DNA from: Blastobasis lacticolella
Taxonomy: Eukaryota; Arthropoda; Insecta; Lepidoptera; Blastobasidae
NCBI GenBank assembly: GCA_905147135.1
Contig: LR990050.1
Coordinates: 18,164,001 to 18,228,000, forward strand
Length of the DNA stretch: 64,000 bases
Direction: 5' to 3'
Part shown: positions 52,011 to 62,199 of the stretch, one piece after another
Layout: every line of letters begins with the position of its first letter
Numbering within the stretch: position 1 is the first letter of the stretch
Notes under the pieces: model-generated
The model's database searches: none
The model's input: the letters and a program-made list of their open reading frames with translations, nothing else
What the model was told of the DNA's origin: nothing
Translations under genes and position numbers: made by a program

Positions 52011-52253
52011 AATCTTGGACAAATGCACACAGCGACATTTAGCCCCAAAGTAAGCAAAGCTTGTGTTATAGATGTTAGATGACTGATAAACTACATATTA
52101 TGTACTCTTTTAAATACATACTTATTATACATGCTACACCCAGACCCGTAACACAAATGTAAACTCATCATTTCAATTTCTGCTCGGCCGGGAATCGAAC
52201 CCGGGACCGGTGGCTACCGGCATGTTAACCAACTGAACCACTTAGGTCTTCGT
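52011..52253 (-). mobile_element. SINE-B, nearly full length
   Basis: AATCTTGGACAAATGCACAC, GTTAGATGACTGATAAACTA and, on the minus strand, TGGTTCAGTTGGTTAAC (A-box half) and GGTTCGATTCC (B box). Confidence 0.8.
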
Positions 52254-52284
52254 CGGTCGGTTTGAGTACTAGCGACGCGCCCCG

Positions 52285-52452
52285 GATTCGCAGGGGTAGT
52301 AACCTTAATAAATTATACACCTACACCTTCGTCATGAATCACTCTGTCTACTGGTGAAAACCGCATGAAAATCCGTTGAGTAATTTGAGTTTATCACGAA
52401 CAGACAGATAGACAGATGCGTGGGACCCTCTGTTATAATATGTAGTGATAGT
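52285..52452 (+). repeat. Dispersed repeat ending TATAATATGTAGTGATAG
   Basis: GTAACCTTAATAAATTATAC, TGAAAACCGCATGAAAATCC and GAACAGACAGATAGACAGAT are typical of a very common insect repeat module; a related piece is at 46430-46520. Confidence 0.5.
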
Positions 52453-52538
52453 AGATTCTGTCGGGCATTTATCGACACCGACTTTTATAATAAATGGCAG
52501 GAAAGTATAGAGGGAAGTAAACCAGCATACTGCTATCA

Positions 52539-52682
52539 CACTTGTTTACGTGACGTCGCTGATGCGACAAAACACACCAATGACGCAATCTGACGCGTCC
52601 CGCAGCATATACACAGACAGTATACACGTGTATGTCGCGTCACTTACGTCACATGTCATCACGTGACGTAAATCAGTGTGGC
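52539..52682. repeat. CGTCA-rich foldback
   Basis: CACACTTGTTTACGTGACGT at the left mirrors ACGTGACGTAAATCAGTGTG at the right with a few mismatches. In between are several TGACGC, CGCGTCA and ACGTCAC motifs. Probably a small MITE; the motif ACGTGACGT also looks like a CRE/E-box site. Confidence 0.6.
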
Positions 52683-52689
52683 TGAAATG

Positions 52690-53045
52690 TAACGTCGTGT
52701 GACTTCTCATCACATCACATTACTCGAATATGACGGCACCTTGCATCGCCAAGGCAGTTTTATTGAGATAGTTCTTACCATAGTTCCATTAAAATCGTTT
52801 CAGCACTTTAAAAAATATTTTGCTATATTATGTAAAGTTGGCTGGGGGTTTTCCGAATAGATAGTTCGTACCGAAAGAAAGGAGCCGAAGAACGAAATAA
52901 GATAATTTTTATCTAGCTTTTCGTTCGCGTGGGTTACGCATTATATTGCGCAAGAACCAGGCCCTAATCTACCTACCAAATTACATGCATATCCGTTCAT
53001 CGCCGTTTAGGCGTAAAGAGGTAACAAAAATACACACACATACGA
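52690..53045. other. Interval without a recognised gene
   Basis: Nothing recognised apart from CACACACATACGAGTGTGTG near 53034-53053. Confidence 0.35.
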
Positions 53046-53049
53046 GTGT

Positions 53050-53294
53050 GTGGTGTGTGGTGCCGCCACCTCAAAGAATAGCACCACCCCATCTCTTCCC
53101 GTGGGTGTCGTAAGAGGCGACTAAGGGACAAATCCGAAAGGTGGGCAGCAGCATCTTTCTGGGTAGATTTACATCAACTGCACTGCGATCTCCAACCCGC
53201 CTGCCAAGCGTGGAGATTATGGCAATGACCTCCCCTTTCGTGGGAGAGGCCCGAAGTCCTGCAGTGGACTGTTATGAGCTGTGATGATGATGTC
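53050..53294 (+). mobile_element. Repeat family D, subfamily 2, full length
   Basis: TGGTGCCGCCACCTCAAAGA, GTGGGTGTCGTAAGAGGCGA, GGTAGATTTACATCAACTGC and GTGGACTGTTATGAGCTGTG with a GATGATGATG tail. Reverse-complement twin of 13489-13737. Confidence 0.8.
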
Positions 53295-53550
53295 AGTGTG
53301 TACTCGTATGTGTGTGTATTTGTGTACTTTCGGATTTATAATATTAGTGGGATTCCAAGAGCAAACTAAAGCTATTTGAAAATTATAAATCTCATTCTAG
53401 CATTAGTTTATACGTATAATAAGACCACGCTAAGTCCGAATCGCGTATATAAAATAATCTCTGTATACACTTATGGCAAGTTTTTTAAACGTCATAGAAC
53501 GTCATTCATAAAAGACATAACAAACAATTTGATGTTTATTTTCATGAGTT
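53295..53550. other. AT-rich interval before the tandem array
   Basis: TTTATAATATTAGTGGGATT at 53335-53354 is the end motif of repeat family C. The rest is unassigned. Confidence 0.35.
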
Positions 53551-53730
53551 ATGAAAAATATTATAAAATTATTAGGCAAAACAATTAAAAAGGAAGTGCG
53601 GGAGATAGTTTTCAGCATGATTAATAATTTAGATAACCTAAAAGTACAAGTTCAAGCTAATAGTGACCAAATAACTGAATATTCACAAGGACTGACTAGG
53701 ACAGATTATTGCCATATCCACATTTTATAA
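53551..53730 (+). pseudogene. 59-codon ORF in the first array unit, possibly transposon-derived
   Basis: ATG at 53551 starts MKNIIKLLGKTIKKEVREIV, followed by a heptad-like helix with MINNLDNLKVQVQANSDQIT, ending at TAA 53728-53730. The IKKEVREIVFSMIN segment resembles a helix at the start of some insect DDE transposase-related proteins (inference, weak). Only this unit has an ATG upstream; later units would need a TTG at 53734, 53923 or 54112 to make 61 codons. Probably a fragment amplified by chance. Confidence 0.35.
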
Positions 53731-54324
53731 TTTTTGCTACTGTCAGTAAATACAGACACACAGGGCAAAACAATTAAAAAGGAAGTGCGGGAGATAGTTT
53801 TCAGCATGATTAATAATTTAGATAACCTAAAAGTACAAGTTCAAGCTAATAGTGACCAAATAACTGAATATTCACAAGGACTGACTAGGACAGATTATTG
53901 CCATATCCACATTTTATAAATTTTGCTACTGTCAGTAAATACAGACACACAGGGCAAAACAATTAAAAAGGAAGTGCGGGAGATAGTTTTCAGCATGATT
54001 AATAATTTAGATAACCTAAAAGTACAAGTTCAAGCTAATAGTGACCAAATAACTGAATATTCACAAGGACTGACTAGGACAGATTATTGCCATATCCACA
54101 TTTTATAAATTTTGCTACTGTCAGTAAATACAGACACACAGGGCAAAACAATTAAAAAGGAAGTGCGGGAGATAGTTTTCAGCATGATTAATAATTTAGA
54201 TAACCTAAAAGTACAAGTTCAAGCTAATAGTGACCAAATAACTGAATATTCACAAGGACTGACTAGGACAGATTATTGCCATATCCACATTTTATAATTT
54301 TTGCTACTGTCAGTAAATACAGAC
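53575..54324. repeat. 189-bp tandem array, four units, nearly identical
   Basis: Units start at 53575, 53764, 53953 and 54142 with GGCAAAACAATTAAAAAGGA. By eye the only difference is one base: TTATAATTTTTG in units 1 and 4, TTATAAATTTTG in units 2 and 3. The period is 63 codons, so each unit repeats the same open frame with one stop. The near-identity implies very recent amplification or an assembly effect. Confidence 0.95.
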
Positions 54325-54345
54325 TTATCGTGGTCCTATTATAGA
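54325..54345. repeat. Transposon end after the array
   Basis: ATCGTGGTCCTATTATAG matches the end at 32741-32757. It shows where the source element stopped. Confidence 0.6.
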
Positions 54346-54349
54346 AGTC

Positions 54350-54855
54350 TTTGCAAGCTAGCACCATGAAGACTGAAGCCTAAGCAATAATTTATTGGTT
54401 TAGAGCCAGGTGCTAAACAGTAACTGTTATGAAAAATTCGGAACTTTAACGGCCCTGAAACCCTTCAAAGTCGCTATAAAACTGGCGAAATGTATTTTTA
54501 TGGTGCTCCCGACGGTGTCACTATTGTAACTCACATAATTCTCGACGCACACTAATTTAAGGTTCCAAGTTCCAAACTTATTTAGCTATTGTATCGGAGG
54601 TTCTATCTCATATACATTAAAAGCTATATCTATTTACATTGATTTTTACAAAACTCTTTTAACAAAGCCAATAATAAGTAAGAACATAATAAACATAAGT
54701 GTCAATAATAATGAAACAAAATTATATCAACTAACCTGTAACAGTCAACTACTGGACCTGGGGCTTGTGGATAGTTTTGCCAGCATGTCTGCTCGTTTGT
54801 CATTGCATAGATCTAACCCAACCGACAGAAATATTCGGATAACACCCGACCATAT
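54350..54855. other. Interval without a recognised gene
   Basis: No domain or known repeat. Confidence 0.35.
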
Positions 54856-54859
54856 TTAC

Positions 54860-55085
54860 ATATACTCAAATATTTTCTAAAATACTGAAGCGATTTTAAT
54901 GATACAAAGCTAACAACTATCTCGATTAAATTGGCTTACAAATTAAGAAAACCGCATCCAAATCGGTCCATTCGTTCGGGAGCTACGATGCCACCGGCAG
55001 ACACACATACACAGATCGACAGATCGACGGATAACATACACACGCCATACTTATAACACCAGTCTTTTCTCGTCAGGCTTTTAAA
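54860..55085 (-). repeat. Repeat family E, antisense, long copy
   Basis: CTCGATTAAATTGGCTTACA, AAACCGCATCCAAATCGGTC, CATTCGTTCGGGAGCTACGA and CACACGCCATACTTATAACA. It is the complement of 41028-41190. Confidence 0.65.
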
Positions 55086-55089
55086 AGGC

Positions 55090-56045
55090 CAACACCTAAT
55101 CCGCGCACGAACTTTTCAGACATTTTCTTACATTTTAACTTACAACGGTAGCACACCAGGAGAGAGTACCCACTAAAATCTATAGGGCATAAATATAATA
55201 TAAGTGTGTAAAAAAGGCTCTTACGCAGGTAGCTAAGTAGAATTATGTCGTAAAAGTATTGCCCAAGAGACTGAAAAGTTCAGCTACTCGTGCTTCTATA
55301 CTTGGTACTTGGTTATACTTTATCCTTTTTAAAGCCAGTGTTTCCACCTCCCGGTAATGGCCGGGCACCGACGCGAATCGCAGATGGTCGAGGTATTTTC
55401 TAGTATAAGGTTTTATTTAATCTTGTTTAAAATAAACTGTTTATGAATATTTACCTGCAAAATAATTATGGAAGCCTTATCTGTATGGTAAGGGTGAATA
55501 GGGAAACAAACAGTGATATAAAGTAGAAAACAACAAAAATTCTAAATTAATTAATTAGCTATTATTAATTACCCTTAACCTACGGCGTACTTTTTACTAG
55601 CGTAGAACAAAATATTCTCATAAATTGGATAAAAGTTAAAAATATCGAGATCTTGCTACAGACGAATCATTTGTATCATTTGAGCGTTCCTTGTACGACA
55701 AAGCCCTCCTTCCGAGCTTGTCTTAAGTGGCAAAAGGCATTACAAATTGTATACACCGCTGACACCTCTTCGATTGGCGAACGCGTCGTAAATGTAACGT
55801 ACGTTATAGCTAGTGTCAAATAAGAAGATACTTGGTGGGTCACGTGGTTCGACTTGCGCTGTATATGATTACCTGCGCGAAATCCCCTACACTGCCATTT
55901 GACAAGTCTCCTCTTTCGTGACGTAGGTCTACTCTCTTAGCTGTCTGAGACTCGAAATACAGAGGGACTGACTGTTCATTTCCTAACACTCCTAGTTACT
56001 GGTGTTAACTCTCACTCAAGATACCGCTTTACATATTACACATAT
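55090..56045. other. Unique interval, no gene recognised
   Basis: From 55680 to 55990 the composition is balanced, with GCTGACACCTCTTCGATTGG and GGGTCACGTGGTTCG (an E-box CACGTG). No ORF of note and no repeat. Confidence 0.3.
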
Positions 56046-56048
56046 TGT

Positions 56049-56414
56049 CATCATCATCATCTTGGCGTTAATGTCCCGGTTTTGCTCTCGCGCACGAGGG
56101 CCCGGAGTCCGCCTTGACCATTATCCAGGATTTGGTAGGTCAGGAAATTGTAGTGAAGCGACTGCCATCTGACCTCCATGACCCTGCTACCAGGGAAACC
56201 TGATTGGATCATGGTTACACATCCAGTCGCCTGAATGTGCAGGTTTCATCACGATGTTTTCCCTCTCCGTAAGAGCATCGGTTAGTATTTAACTAATGTA
56301 CATAACTCAGAAATCAGTCATTTGTACATCAGTCATTCAATCCCGGAGCGGGATTCGAACCCGGCAACTCTGGCTTACGAGTCGGATACTCTAATCGCTC
56401 GGCGACTGACGCTC
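56049..56414 (-). mobile_element. SINE-A, full length
   Basis: An ATC run at 56049-56060, GGCGTTAATGTCCCGG, CGCCTGAATGTGCAGG, GCATCGGTTAG and a head with the B-box complement GGATTCGAACC at 56351-56361. This and 41908 are the best references for the family. Confidence 0.85.
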
Positions 56415-56775
56415 TTAATGTACAGATATGTAAAATTTACCTATGTGTTTCTACGAACCCTATAGATTTCGTTTCAAACTATTTTTGAAGGTTTTTGAGA
56501 TCTTTTACGTTTTTCTCCCAAACCGCATATGGTAGCTGCAATATGGTTTATTGTGTATCTGGGTTGACAATAGAAATATAATTGACCCGTTCCATCGTAA
56601 ATACATTAAATGACAAACAGTTAGACTGATAGTACTAAAACGATCAGTAAAGCAACATAAGCAACTAACCTGAGTTAAAACTTTTCAGTGTCTACCAAAG
56701 CGAGCAGCTGCACGTCTAAATAACTTCCGCGGCACGAAAAGAGACTGGGAAAACATAAGACGAGTAGAAGTGAGC
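56415..56775. other. Interval without a recognised gene
   Basis: Nothing recognised. Confidence 0.35.
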
Positions 56776-56779
56776 CGGG

Positions 56780-57095
56780 CGAACTGAATAAATACATTCA
56801 CCGCCCCGCTTGGGCCCGTTTCGGGTAAATTGAATCGTCTTGGCCGGTATCGGCTAGGAATCGCCGAATCACCGCGGCGAGTTTAAACAAACAAGCTTTT
56901 TCGCCAAATGAAGTGGTCCGCAACTTTATCGGTGGGCCCCATTGCTCGAGACACGGTGATCAATCAAATATTTGCGCGAGTCATGAATAAATCCTGGAGG
57001 GGAACGGCCGTGATTCTCCGAGGGGAAGTCCCGGCGGTTACAGGCTGGTGGCGAAAAAATGCGGGACAACCTTTAAGTAGTTGGGTTTATTCGGG
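56780..57095. promoter_or_regulatory. GC-rich repeat-free block, possible conserved noncoding DNA
   Basis: The composition shifts sharply to GC-rich (CCGCCCCGCTTGGGCCCGTT, GGCGGTTACAGGCTGGTGGC) with no repeat and TTTATCGGTGGGCCCCATTG and GATCAATCAAATATTTGC. The 65-residue ORF (56908-57105) has no domain. Same class as 22190 and 63280. Confidence 0.35.
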
Positions 57096-57099
57096 TGTT

Positions 57100-57755
57100 C
57101 GTTAGTTTTTTTTTTGGAAATACTTAATTACAATACGATAAAATGTAATATCTAAATAATCTGTAACTTCTGGTCACGAAATAGACACCGTAACCTGAAG
57201 TCGGACATATCACATATAACGGAAACAAAGTAGCGGTAGAAAATAATACACCAATGGGGTACCAATGAGTGTATGGCCACCAAAAGACAATAGATTTCTA
57301 TTATTCCACAATTTGTTGTGAACACATAAAATAAATATGCACGCCATTTTGAATTAAAAAAAAACTCAACAGCATAATCATTTTATTTAAACGTCCCGCA
57401 AAACAGCGGGACCGACCGTAGGTCGAACCTTCCCTTAAACAAGAAGAATGTCGTAACAAGCCCCAAGCTGTTCGGTACACACTTTGCGGACTGTTTCCAA
57501 ATATTAATGTTTCTTCTGGAAGTTTAACTTTTCTTTAATGTACGCATACGTAGGCGTTCAATGTTGGATTTAATACATTCTAAATTAATGTTCCGATTAG
57601 GGTATTGATTGATGCGGGTACATTTTAGTTTGAGGACAAATAATGTATTGCGGCTAGGTTTTCTCTGCATTGATGATACCTATTGAAATAATTATTACTT
57701 GAGATTAATATGTTCTGTGTTTTGATACATCGCATAATAGTAAATTGCTTAGTTG
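57100..57755. other. AT-rich interval, nothing recognised
   Basis: AACAGCGGGACCGACCGTAGG at 57403-57423 is GC-rich but not assigned. Confidence 0.3.
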
Positions 57756-57759
57756 CAGC

Positions 57760-57837
57760 TCCCGTTGGGTTGCAGTACGGTGGTCGCTTTCCATCAGGGG
57801 GACCGTCTGAAGGTCTGCTTCCCTAGGCAATAAAAAA
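57760..57837 (+). repeat. LINE 3' end with A tail
   Basis: CAGTACGGTGGTCGCTTTCC, ATCAGGGGGACCGTCTG and TTCCCTAGGCAATAAAAAAA. A related but older copy with GATGGTGGCCGCTTACCC and CGTCTGACCGTG is at 14188-14250. Confidence 0.6.
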
Positions 57838-57839
57838 AT

Positions 57840-58078
57840 GCGGGTAGTCAGTTTCAGGTTACTGCCATCCGTCACTCTTTGTGAATACACGAATCAGCTG
57901 CCTGACGCGTGGTTTCATTTGACTTTACTCTACCTCTACTTCTACCTCTTACTGTACAATACCCGTACCCTTAATGCTCTAGGATCCACCGCAAATTTCA
58001 CACCAGTGGATTTAATCCCTTCCCCTTTCGGTACCCTATTCCACATCGATTTTTATATAGAACCCATACCTTACTTGT
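57840..58078. other. C/T-rich interval
   Basis: An 80-residue plus ORF (57838-58080) is rich in Leu, Tyr and Pro from low-complexity CTAC-type sequence, and has no domain. It resembles the CCCTAC-type run at 33445. Confidence 0.35.
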
Positions 58079-58080
58079 AA

Positions 58081-58532
58081 AAGCTGATAGTGTAGGCGGG
58101 CTGCAACAGGACTTCGATGGACAACATAAGAAGAATAGCCAAAAATTACGGGTACGCTGCATGCATCAGGACATCGAAGGAGAATTAAGAATAATAGCAG
58201 AAAGACAAGAGTTGAAGAATATCTGGTAGTGTAAGCGGGCTGCGACAGGACTTCGATGGACAACACAAGTAGAATAGCCAAAAACTACGGGTACGCTGAA
58301 TTCGACAGGACATGAAAGAAAAATTAAGAAAAATAGAAGAAAGACAAGCGTTGAAGAATAGCTGATAGTGTAGGCGGGTTGCGACAGGACTTCGATGGAC
58401 AACATAAGAAGAATAGCCTAAAATTACGAATACGCTGCTTGCGACAGGACGTCAGTAGAAAATATAAGAAGAATAGCTGAAGGTTACGGGTACGCAGATT
58501 ACGGCGGGACATCGAAAGACAACTAATCACGA
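58081..58532. repeat. Dimeric minisatellite, about 133-146 bp per higher-order unit
   Basis: Higher-order units start near 58084, 58230 and 58363 with CTGATAGTGTAGGCGGG or a close variant. Each holds two related half-units with GCGACAGGACTTCGATGGA or GACAGGACATCGAAGGA-like cores, then AAGAAGAATAGCC. Minus ORFs of 79-84 residues are repeat products and share the same words. Confidence 0.8.
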
Positions 58533-58534
58533 AG

Positions 58535-59635
58535 ATCAAACCAGCAGAGCTCTCCGAGGGACCAATTACAGCAGTCAATATCCTTCCTTTATATATTACA
58601 CCTCAAGTATAGTATCTATCCTCCCTCATACAGGCTCGATGTATGAATTCTTGTCGGCTCTCCAACTCCCATCGCTCCCATCCTGACTGCGAAAACCCTA
58701 CATTCCTCTTCGCACCTACGTGCGCACTGGTATCTCGGGCTGGAGGTAGCGCAAATCAGTTAGAGGACGAGGTGAAGTGTCGCTTAAAATCAACAATGCC
58801 TACGTCTGATACGGTATCCGGAGCACACCAGCTCTTTGGGTGAGAACCGTGCCATCTACTGGGCTTAGTTGCTCAAAATACAAGTACAGACGACGGAATT
58901 ACCGATGATGGCGACGCCATACTTGGTTCTCGCTGATATGACCTACATACACCCTTGCAAAAGCATTTCTGGCTGGTGTTGTACCTGAACGGAACGGAAC
59001 GGAACGGCACCCGTACCCTACTTGTATCAAACCACTAACCTATCTCCTATTTAGCCATACCCAACTCCTACTCCTTCCACTACCCTTTCCTACATCGATT
59101 GAGTCATAGTATAAACGAAAAGGTATCTTACACAGATTAATCTGTCCCTGTAGTACGTATCACAACACTTATACATATTTAAAACCAGCTTACCCAGTTC
59201 ACATTAGCAGAAAGTTTAAATAAGATATTTTGCCATAATATTCAGTCAGAGAACTAGATAATACATGAAAATATTCTAGAAAATATTAGCTTCCAAAAGA
59301 ATAAAATAAGCCGACATAACTTTGAAAATCTATTAGAAAACTTTGACCAAAAACTGTCTAACTTTCCAAAGACGAAATGTAAAAATAGGTCTACACGCGC
59401 CCAAAGCAGTTTTCTGAGCAGTATCTAAGGATTATCGAAAGACACCTAAATATAATTTTTAATAAAGAACTGAACAGCGAAGTTTTTTAGCTATTATTAC
59501 GCACGTGTAGGCAACACGACGAAGTAGATATAATTTAGTTCAACTTTATTTGAATTCCAATTGAATCAGAGTTATACTTCAACTATTCCGATGACTTGTA
59601 ATGTGTCTGTAATTAGGAGTTATTTTAATTAATCT
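58535..59635. other. Interval without a recognised gene
   Basis: GAACG is repeated four times at 58988-59007, followed by CCCGTACCC and CTACC-rich sequence to about 59095. The rest is AT-rich and unassigned. Confidence 0.3.
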
Positions 59636-59637
59636 TA

Positions 59638-60001
59638 TTATGATTCTTTCAGAACTTCATCCATCCAGGGATATCTGGGTCGCGCGACCCGTCGGCGTCC
59701 GCTCGACCGACTCACATATACTCTCCTTACGGCGCGATCCTCCCCCATCCTTTCCACGTGGCCAAGCCAACGCAGCCTTGCGGCCGTGATCTCTCCCAGA
59801 ATATTGGGTTCGGTAATAAGCTGTTCCACCTCCTCGTTCTTCCTCCTCTTCCACATGACGACCTCTCCCTTTGTCCTGAAAGACCTGCGTGCAGACGCAC
59901 TAAGATCCTCGATTGGCAGGAGATGGCGCAAGATAGGAAGAGATGGCGATCTCTGATGTCGGAGGCCAAGATCCACTTTGGGTCGCTGAGCCAGAGCAGT
60001 A
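59638..60001 (-). pseudogene. RTE-like retrotransposon, C-terminal end
   Basis: Minus reading: EVEQLITEPNILGEITAARL, RWLGHVERMGEDRAVRRVY and RPRYPWMDEVLKES. The order LRW-GHV-RM then R-R-W-D-V is characteristic of the end of RTE-like ORF2. It stops right at the T run where the CR1-like copy begins. Confidence 0.75.
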
Positions 60002-60003
60002 AG

Positions 60004-60800
60004 TTTTTTTTTTTTTTTTTTATGTTATACGGCAGACAAACAGGCAAGCGGGCCACCTGATGGAAAGTGGTCACCGCCGCCTATGGACATCAGCAACACC
60101 AGGGGAGTCACTGATGCGTTGCCCGCCTCTGAAGAGACCTCTAATATACCTCTTGAACGATCCCATGTCATAGTCCAAAGGAAACACTGTGGCTGGGAGC
60201 TCATTCCACATCCGAATCGTACGAGCGAGAAACGTTCTTTCGAACCGTCGTGACCAACAGAGGGTCCACGTAGTGAGGATGAGTACCAAGCCCACGGCGG
60301 GTGGTGCGATGGCGGAATTGTGCTGTGGGCACCAGATCGAAAAGTTCCTCGGAACACTCCCCATTGTACAGCCGATAGAACACACACAGGGAGCCAAAGT
60401 CCCTTCGGTTTGCCAGTGGTTCCAACTTGCGAGTTAGTATGGGATCATCGACAATTCGTACAGCGCGTCTCTGTACGGAGTCTAGAGAATTAAGCAGGTC
60501 GGCAGTTTCGCCGGCCCAAAGATGGGAACAATACTCCATATGTGGCCGCACTTGTGCCTTGTACAGCAGCAGGCGCTGCCCTGGGGTGAAGTATCGCTTG
60601 GACCGGTTAAGCACTCCAAGCTTTTTCGAAGCTAGTTTGGCCTTGCCTTCCAGGTGACTCCGGAATCGCACGCTATCCGATATGTCGACACCGAGGATCC
60701 CAATACTTTTTGAGATGGAAAAGGGTGTTCCTTGAAACTGTGGCACTATGTCAAAGGGATCTTTTTTGGCGGAAAATGCGCAGACCTGTGTCTTCAAGTT
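60004..60800 (-). pseudogene. CR1-like LINE, C-terminal RT ORF, 3' UTR and poly(A)
   Basis: Main frame: IGILGVDISDSVRFRSHLEG, KLASKKLGVLNRSKRYFTPG, LLLYKAQVRPHMEYCSHLWA, LDSVQRRAVRIVDDP and FGSLCVFYRLYNGECSEELF. A frameshift near 60240 moves the end into another frame: RFERTFLARTIRMWNELPAT and DYDMGSFKRYIRGLF to a stop at 60071. The 3' UTR has the complement of GGCAAGCGGGCCACCTGATGG and a poly(A) seen as Ts at 60006-60022. The catalytic core is missing. The best CR1-like copy here. Confidence 0.85.
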
Positions 60801-60804
60801 ATGT

Positions 60805-60930
60805 TATGATTCTTATTCTTACACTCTTATATATTTAAATATGCAGTAATTTCTTCAAATATTTTCTAAACTATTAAACAATAATTATCTAATAATAATT
60901 AATTAATAATTAATCTATAATTAACAAAAA
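60805..60930. other. AT-rich, nothing recognised
   Basis: ATTAATTAATAATTAATC-type simple sequence at 60895-60915. Confidence 0.4.
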
Positions 60931-60933
60931 GCC

Positions 60934-61185
60934 TTACTTGAACCCCGTGCTTCCCTTACAAGTGAAACAATTAAAAAATTTGTATTTCAACCATTTCAGG
61001 TTGAAAACCTCCATGGAATAGTAAAAGGAAATAGAGTGTATCCACGTCACCGGATTGAGGTCACTTCCGCTCGACGCCATTACAGCTGTGACGCTGGGAC
61101 ACCCTACATCTGGAAAATCTAATATTTTTGAAAGGGAATAAAAATATTTTATCAGCGCAGTTGTATTCATCGGAATAACTAACAA
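60934..61185 (-). other. 83-codon minus ORF, doubtful
   Basis: The frame contains DVGCPSVTAVMASSGSDLNP and SISFYYSMEVFNLKWLKYKF, with a more protein-like composition than other small ORFs here. I recognise no named domain. It may be a piece of a transposon protein. No splice context stands out. Confidence 0.25.
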
Positions 61186-61189
61186 ATAT

Positions 61190-61520
61190 GGAGAGAGAGG
61201 TCAGCTGTATGTATTTTTTACAATAGATGTTTTTTATTCAGTCATGGATGACCGAACTTTATTGGAGCATACGAATCGTCTAACAATAGTTCGTTTTAGT
61301 GGGATATTGGCTTATTTTATTTGTGTGAGCTTGAAAAGGATTTTAATAATAGAGGTACCAGTGCGTATTAAGAACCGTAACCGAGGTTTGTTGAACTTAA
61401 ATACCCCAAATATTCAGTGTGGCCTGTAAGGAGTAATTAAATTAAAATTTAATTTGTTTACTTTAATTTGTTAAAAAGACACTTTAACAAATCAATTAAA
61501 ACATATTTTCACTACACATA
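61190..61520. other. Interval without a recognised gene
   Basis: A 61-residue ORF (61244-61429) has no domain. Confidence 0.3.
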
Positions 61521-61524
61521 TTTT

Positions 61525-61615
61525 CGGGTTTGTTACCACGGTAAGTATTGTTTATACTTCGATATTTCGACGCAGTTGCATGCATCATGGTCACGAGATG
61601 ATAGGTAACAAACTC
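61525..61615. repeat. Probable dispersed repeat with GACGCAGTTGCATGCATCAT
   Basis: TTCGATATTTCGACGCAGTT and GCATGCATCATGGTCACGAG have the look of a widespread insect repeat, recalled rather than compared. GTTACCACGGTAAGTATTG lies just left. Confidence 0.35.
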
Positions 61616-61619
61616 TATA

Positions 61620-62025
61620 ATAAGTGCAGTGAAAGTGTAGTGAATAGCCACGAACGACGTAAGTCCAAATGGTTTCTTAACCTTGAGTTTTTTCTAACAA
61701 ATTTAATCAATCCATCAACGTGCAGAGCATCGTGTATCGTGTCCAGTCGCCCCAGTACCAAAAAAATGCTCAGTACCAAGAAATCTAAAGACTGATAACT
61801 GCAAAACTGTTACAGGCCCTACCCTCTATAACAGTCGTTTATGTAAGCTTTTTTAAATAACCCATGTGAGGTGCTTATGTACTCACAATCGTCAACTCTC
61901 TTTTATCAGGGCTCTGTCAAGTCTGAGGAGTCCGCCTGGGTGAGTACCTACTACCGCCTTATCTAGCAACAATGCTTGCGATGTAATTAACCACAGGAAT
62001 TAATCAGGTATCCAGCCCAATTACA
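61620..62025. other. Interval without a recognised gene
   Basis: The 71-residue ORF (61580-61795) is basic and has no domain. Unique sequence precedes the next ORF. Confidence 0.3.
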
Positions 62026-62028
62026 GGC

Positions 62029-62196
62029 ATGAAGCATTTCATCTTGGTCCTTACAGTGACAATCTGCAGTTCTGCATTAGTTGCCTGCAAATGCATGAAT
62101 CTTAGATGCTATGGACGAATCTTAACCGAACAATTGATAACATCCATTATATATAAACATTTCATCCATTTAGAATTTACCCTACACAATAGATGA
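62029..62196 (+). CDS. Putative 55-residue secreted peptide, doubtful
   Basis: ATG at 62029 starts MKHFILVLTVTICSSALVA, which has the shape of a signal peptide (Lys-His then a hydrophobic core, small residues before Ala19). The mature part begins CKCMNLRCYGRILTEQ, with three close cysteines, and ends at TGA 62194-62196. The second half is AT-rich and less protein-like, so it may be an exon reading into an intron, although no good donor is seen soon after the cysteines. No TATA or polyadenylation context was found. It could be chance. Confidence 0.3.
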   Translation: MKHFILVLTVTICSSALVACKCMNLRCYGRILTEQLITSIIYKHFIHLEFTLHNR

Positions 62197-62199
62197 AAC

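Noticed and set aside
53734..54297. Three real genes of 61 codons
   Set aside because: They repeat with the tandem unit and need TTG starts. They are by-products of the array.
53575..54324. CRISPR array
   Set aside because: The units are 189 bp, head to tail with no variable spacers, in eukaryotic DNA.
58036..58578. Minus ORFs of 79-84 codons as a gene family
   Set aside because: They follow the minisatellite period and have no domain.
60189..60657. Plus-strand ORFs of 76-82 codons
   Set aside because: Antisense shadows of the CR1-like relic.
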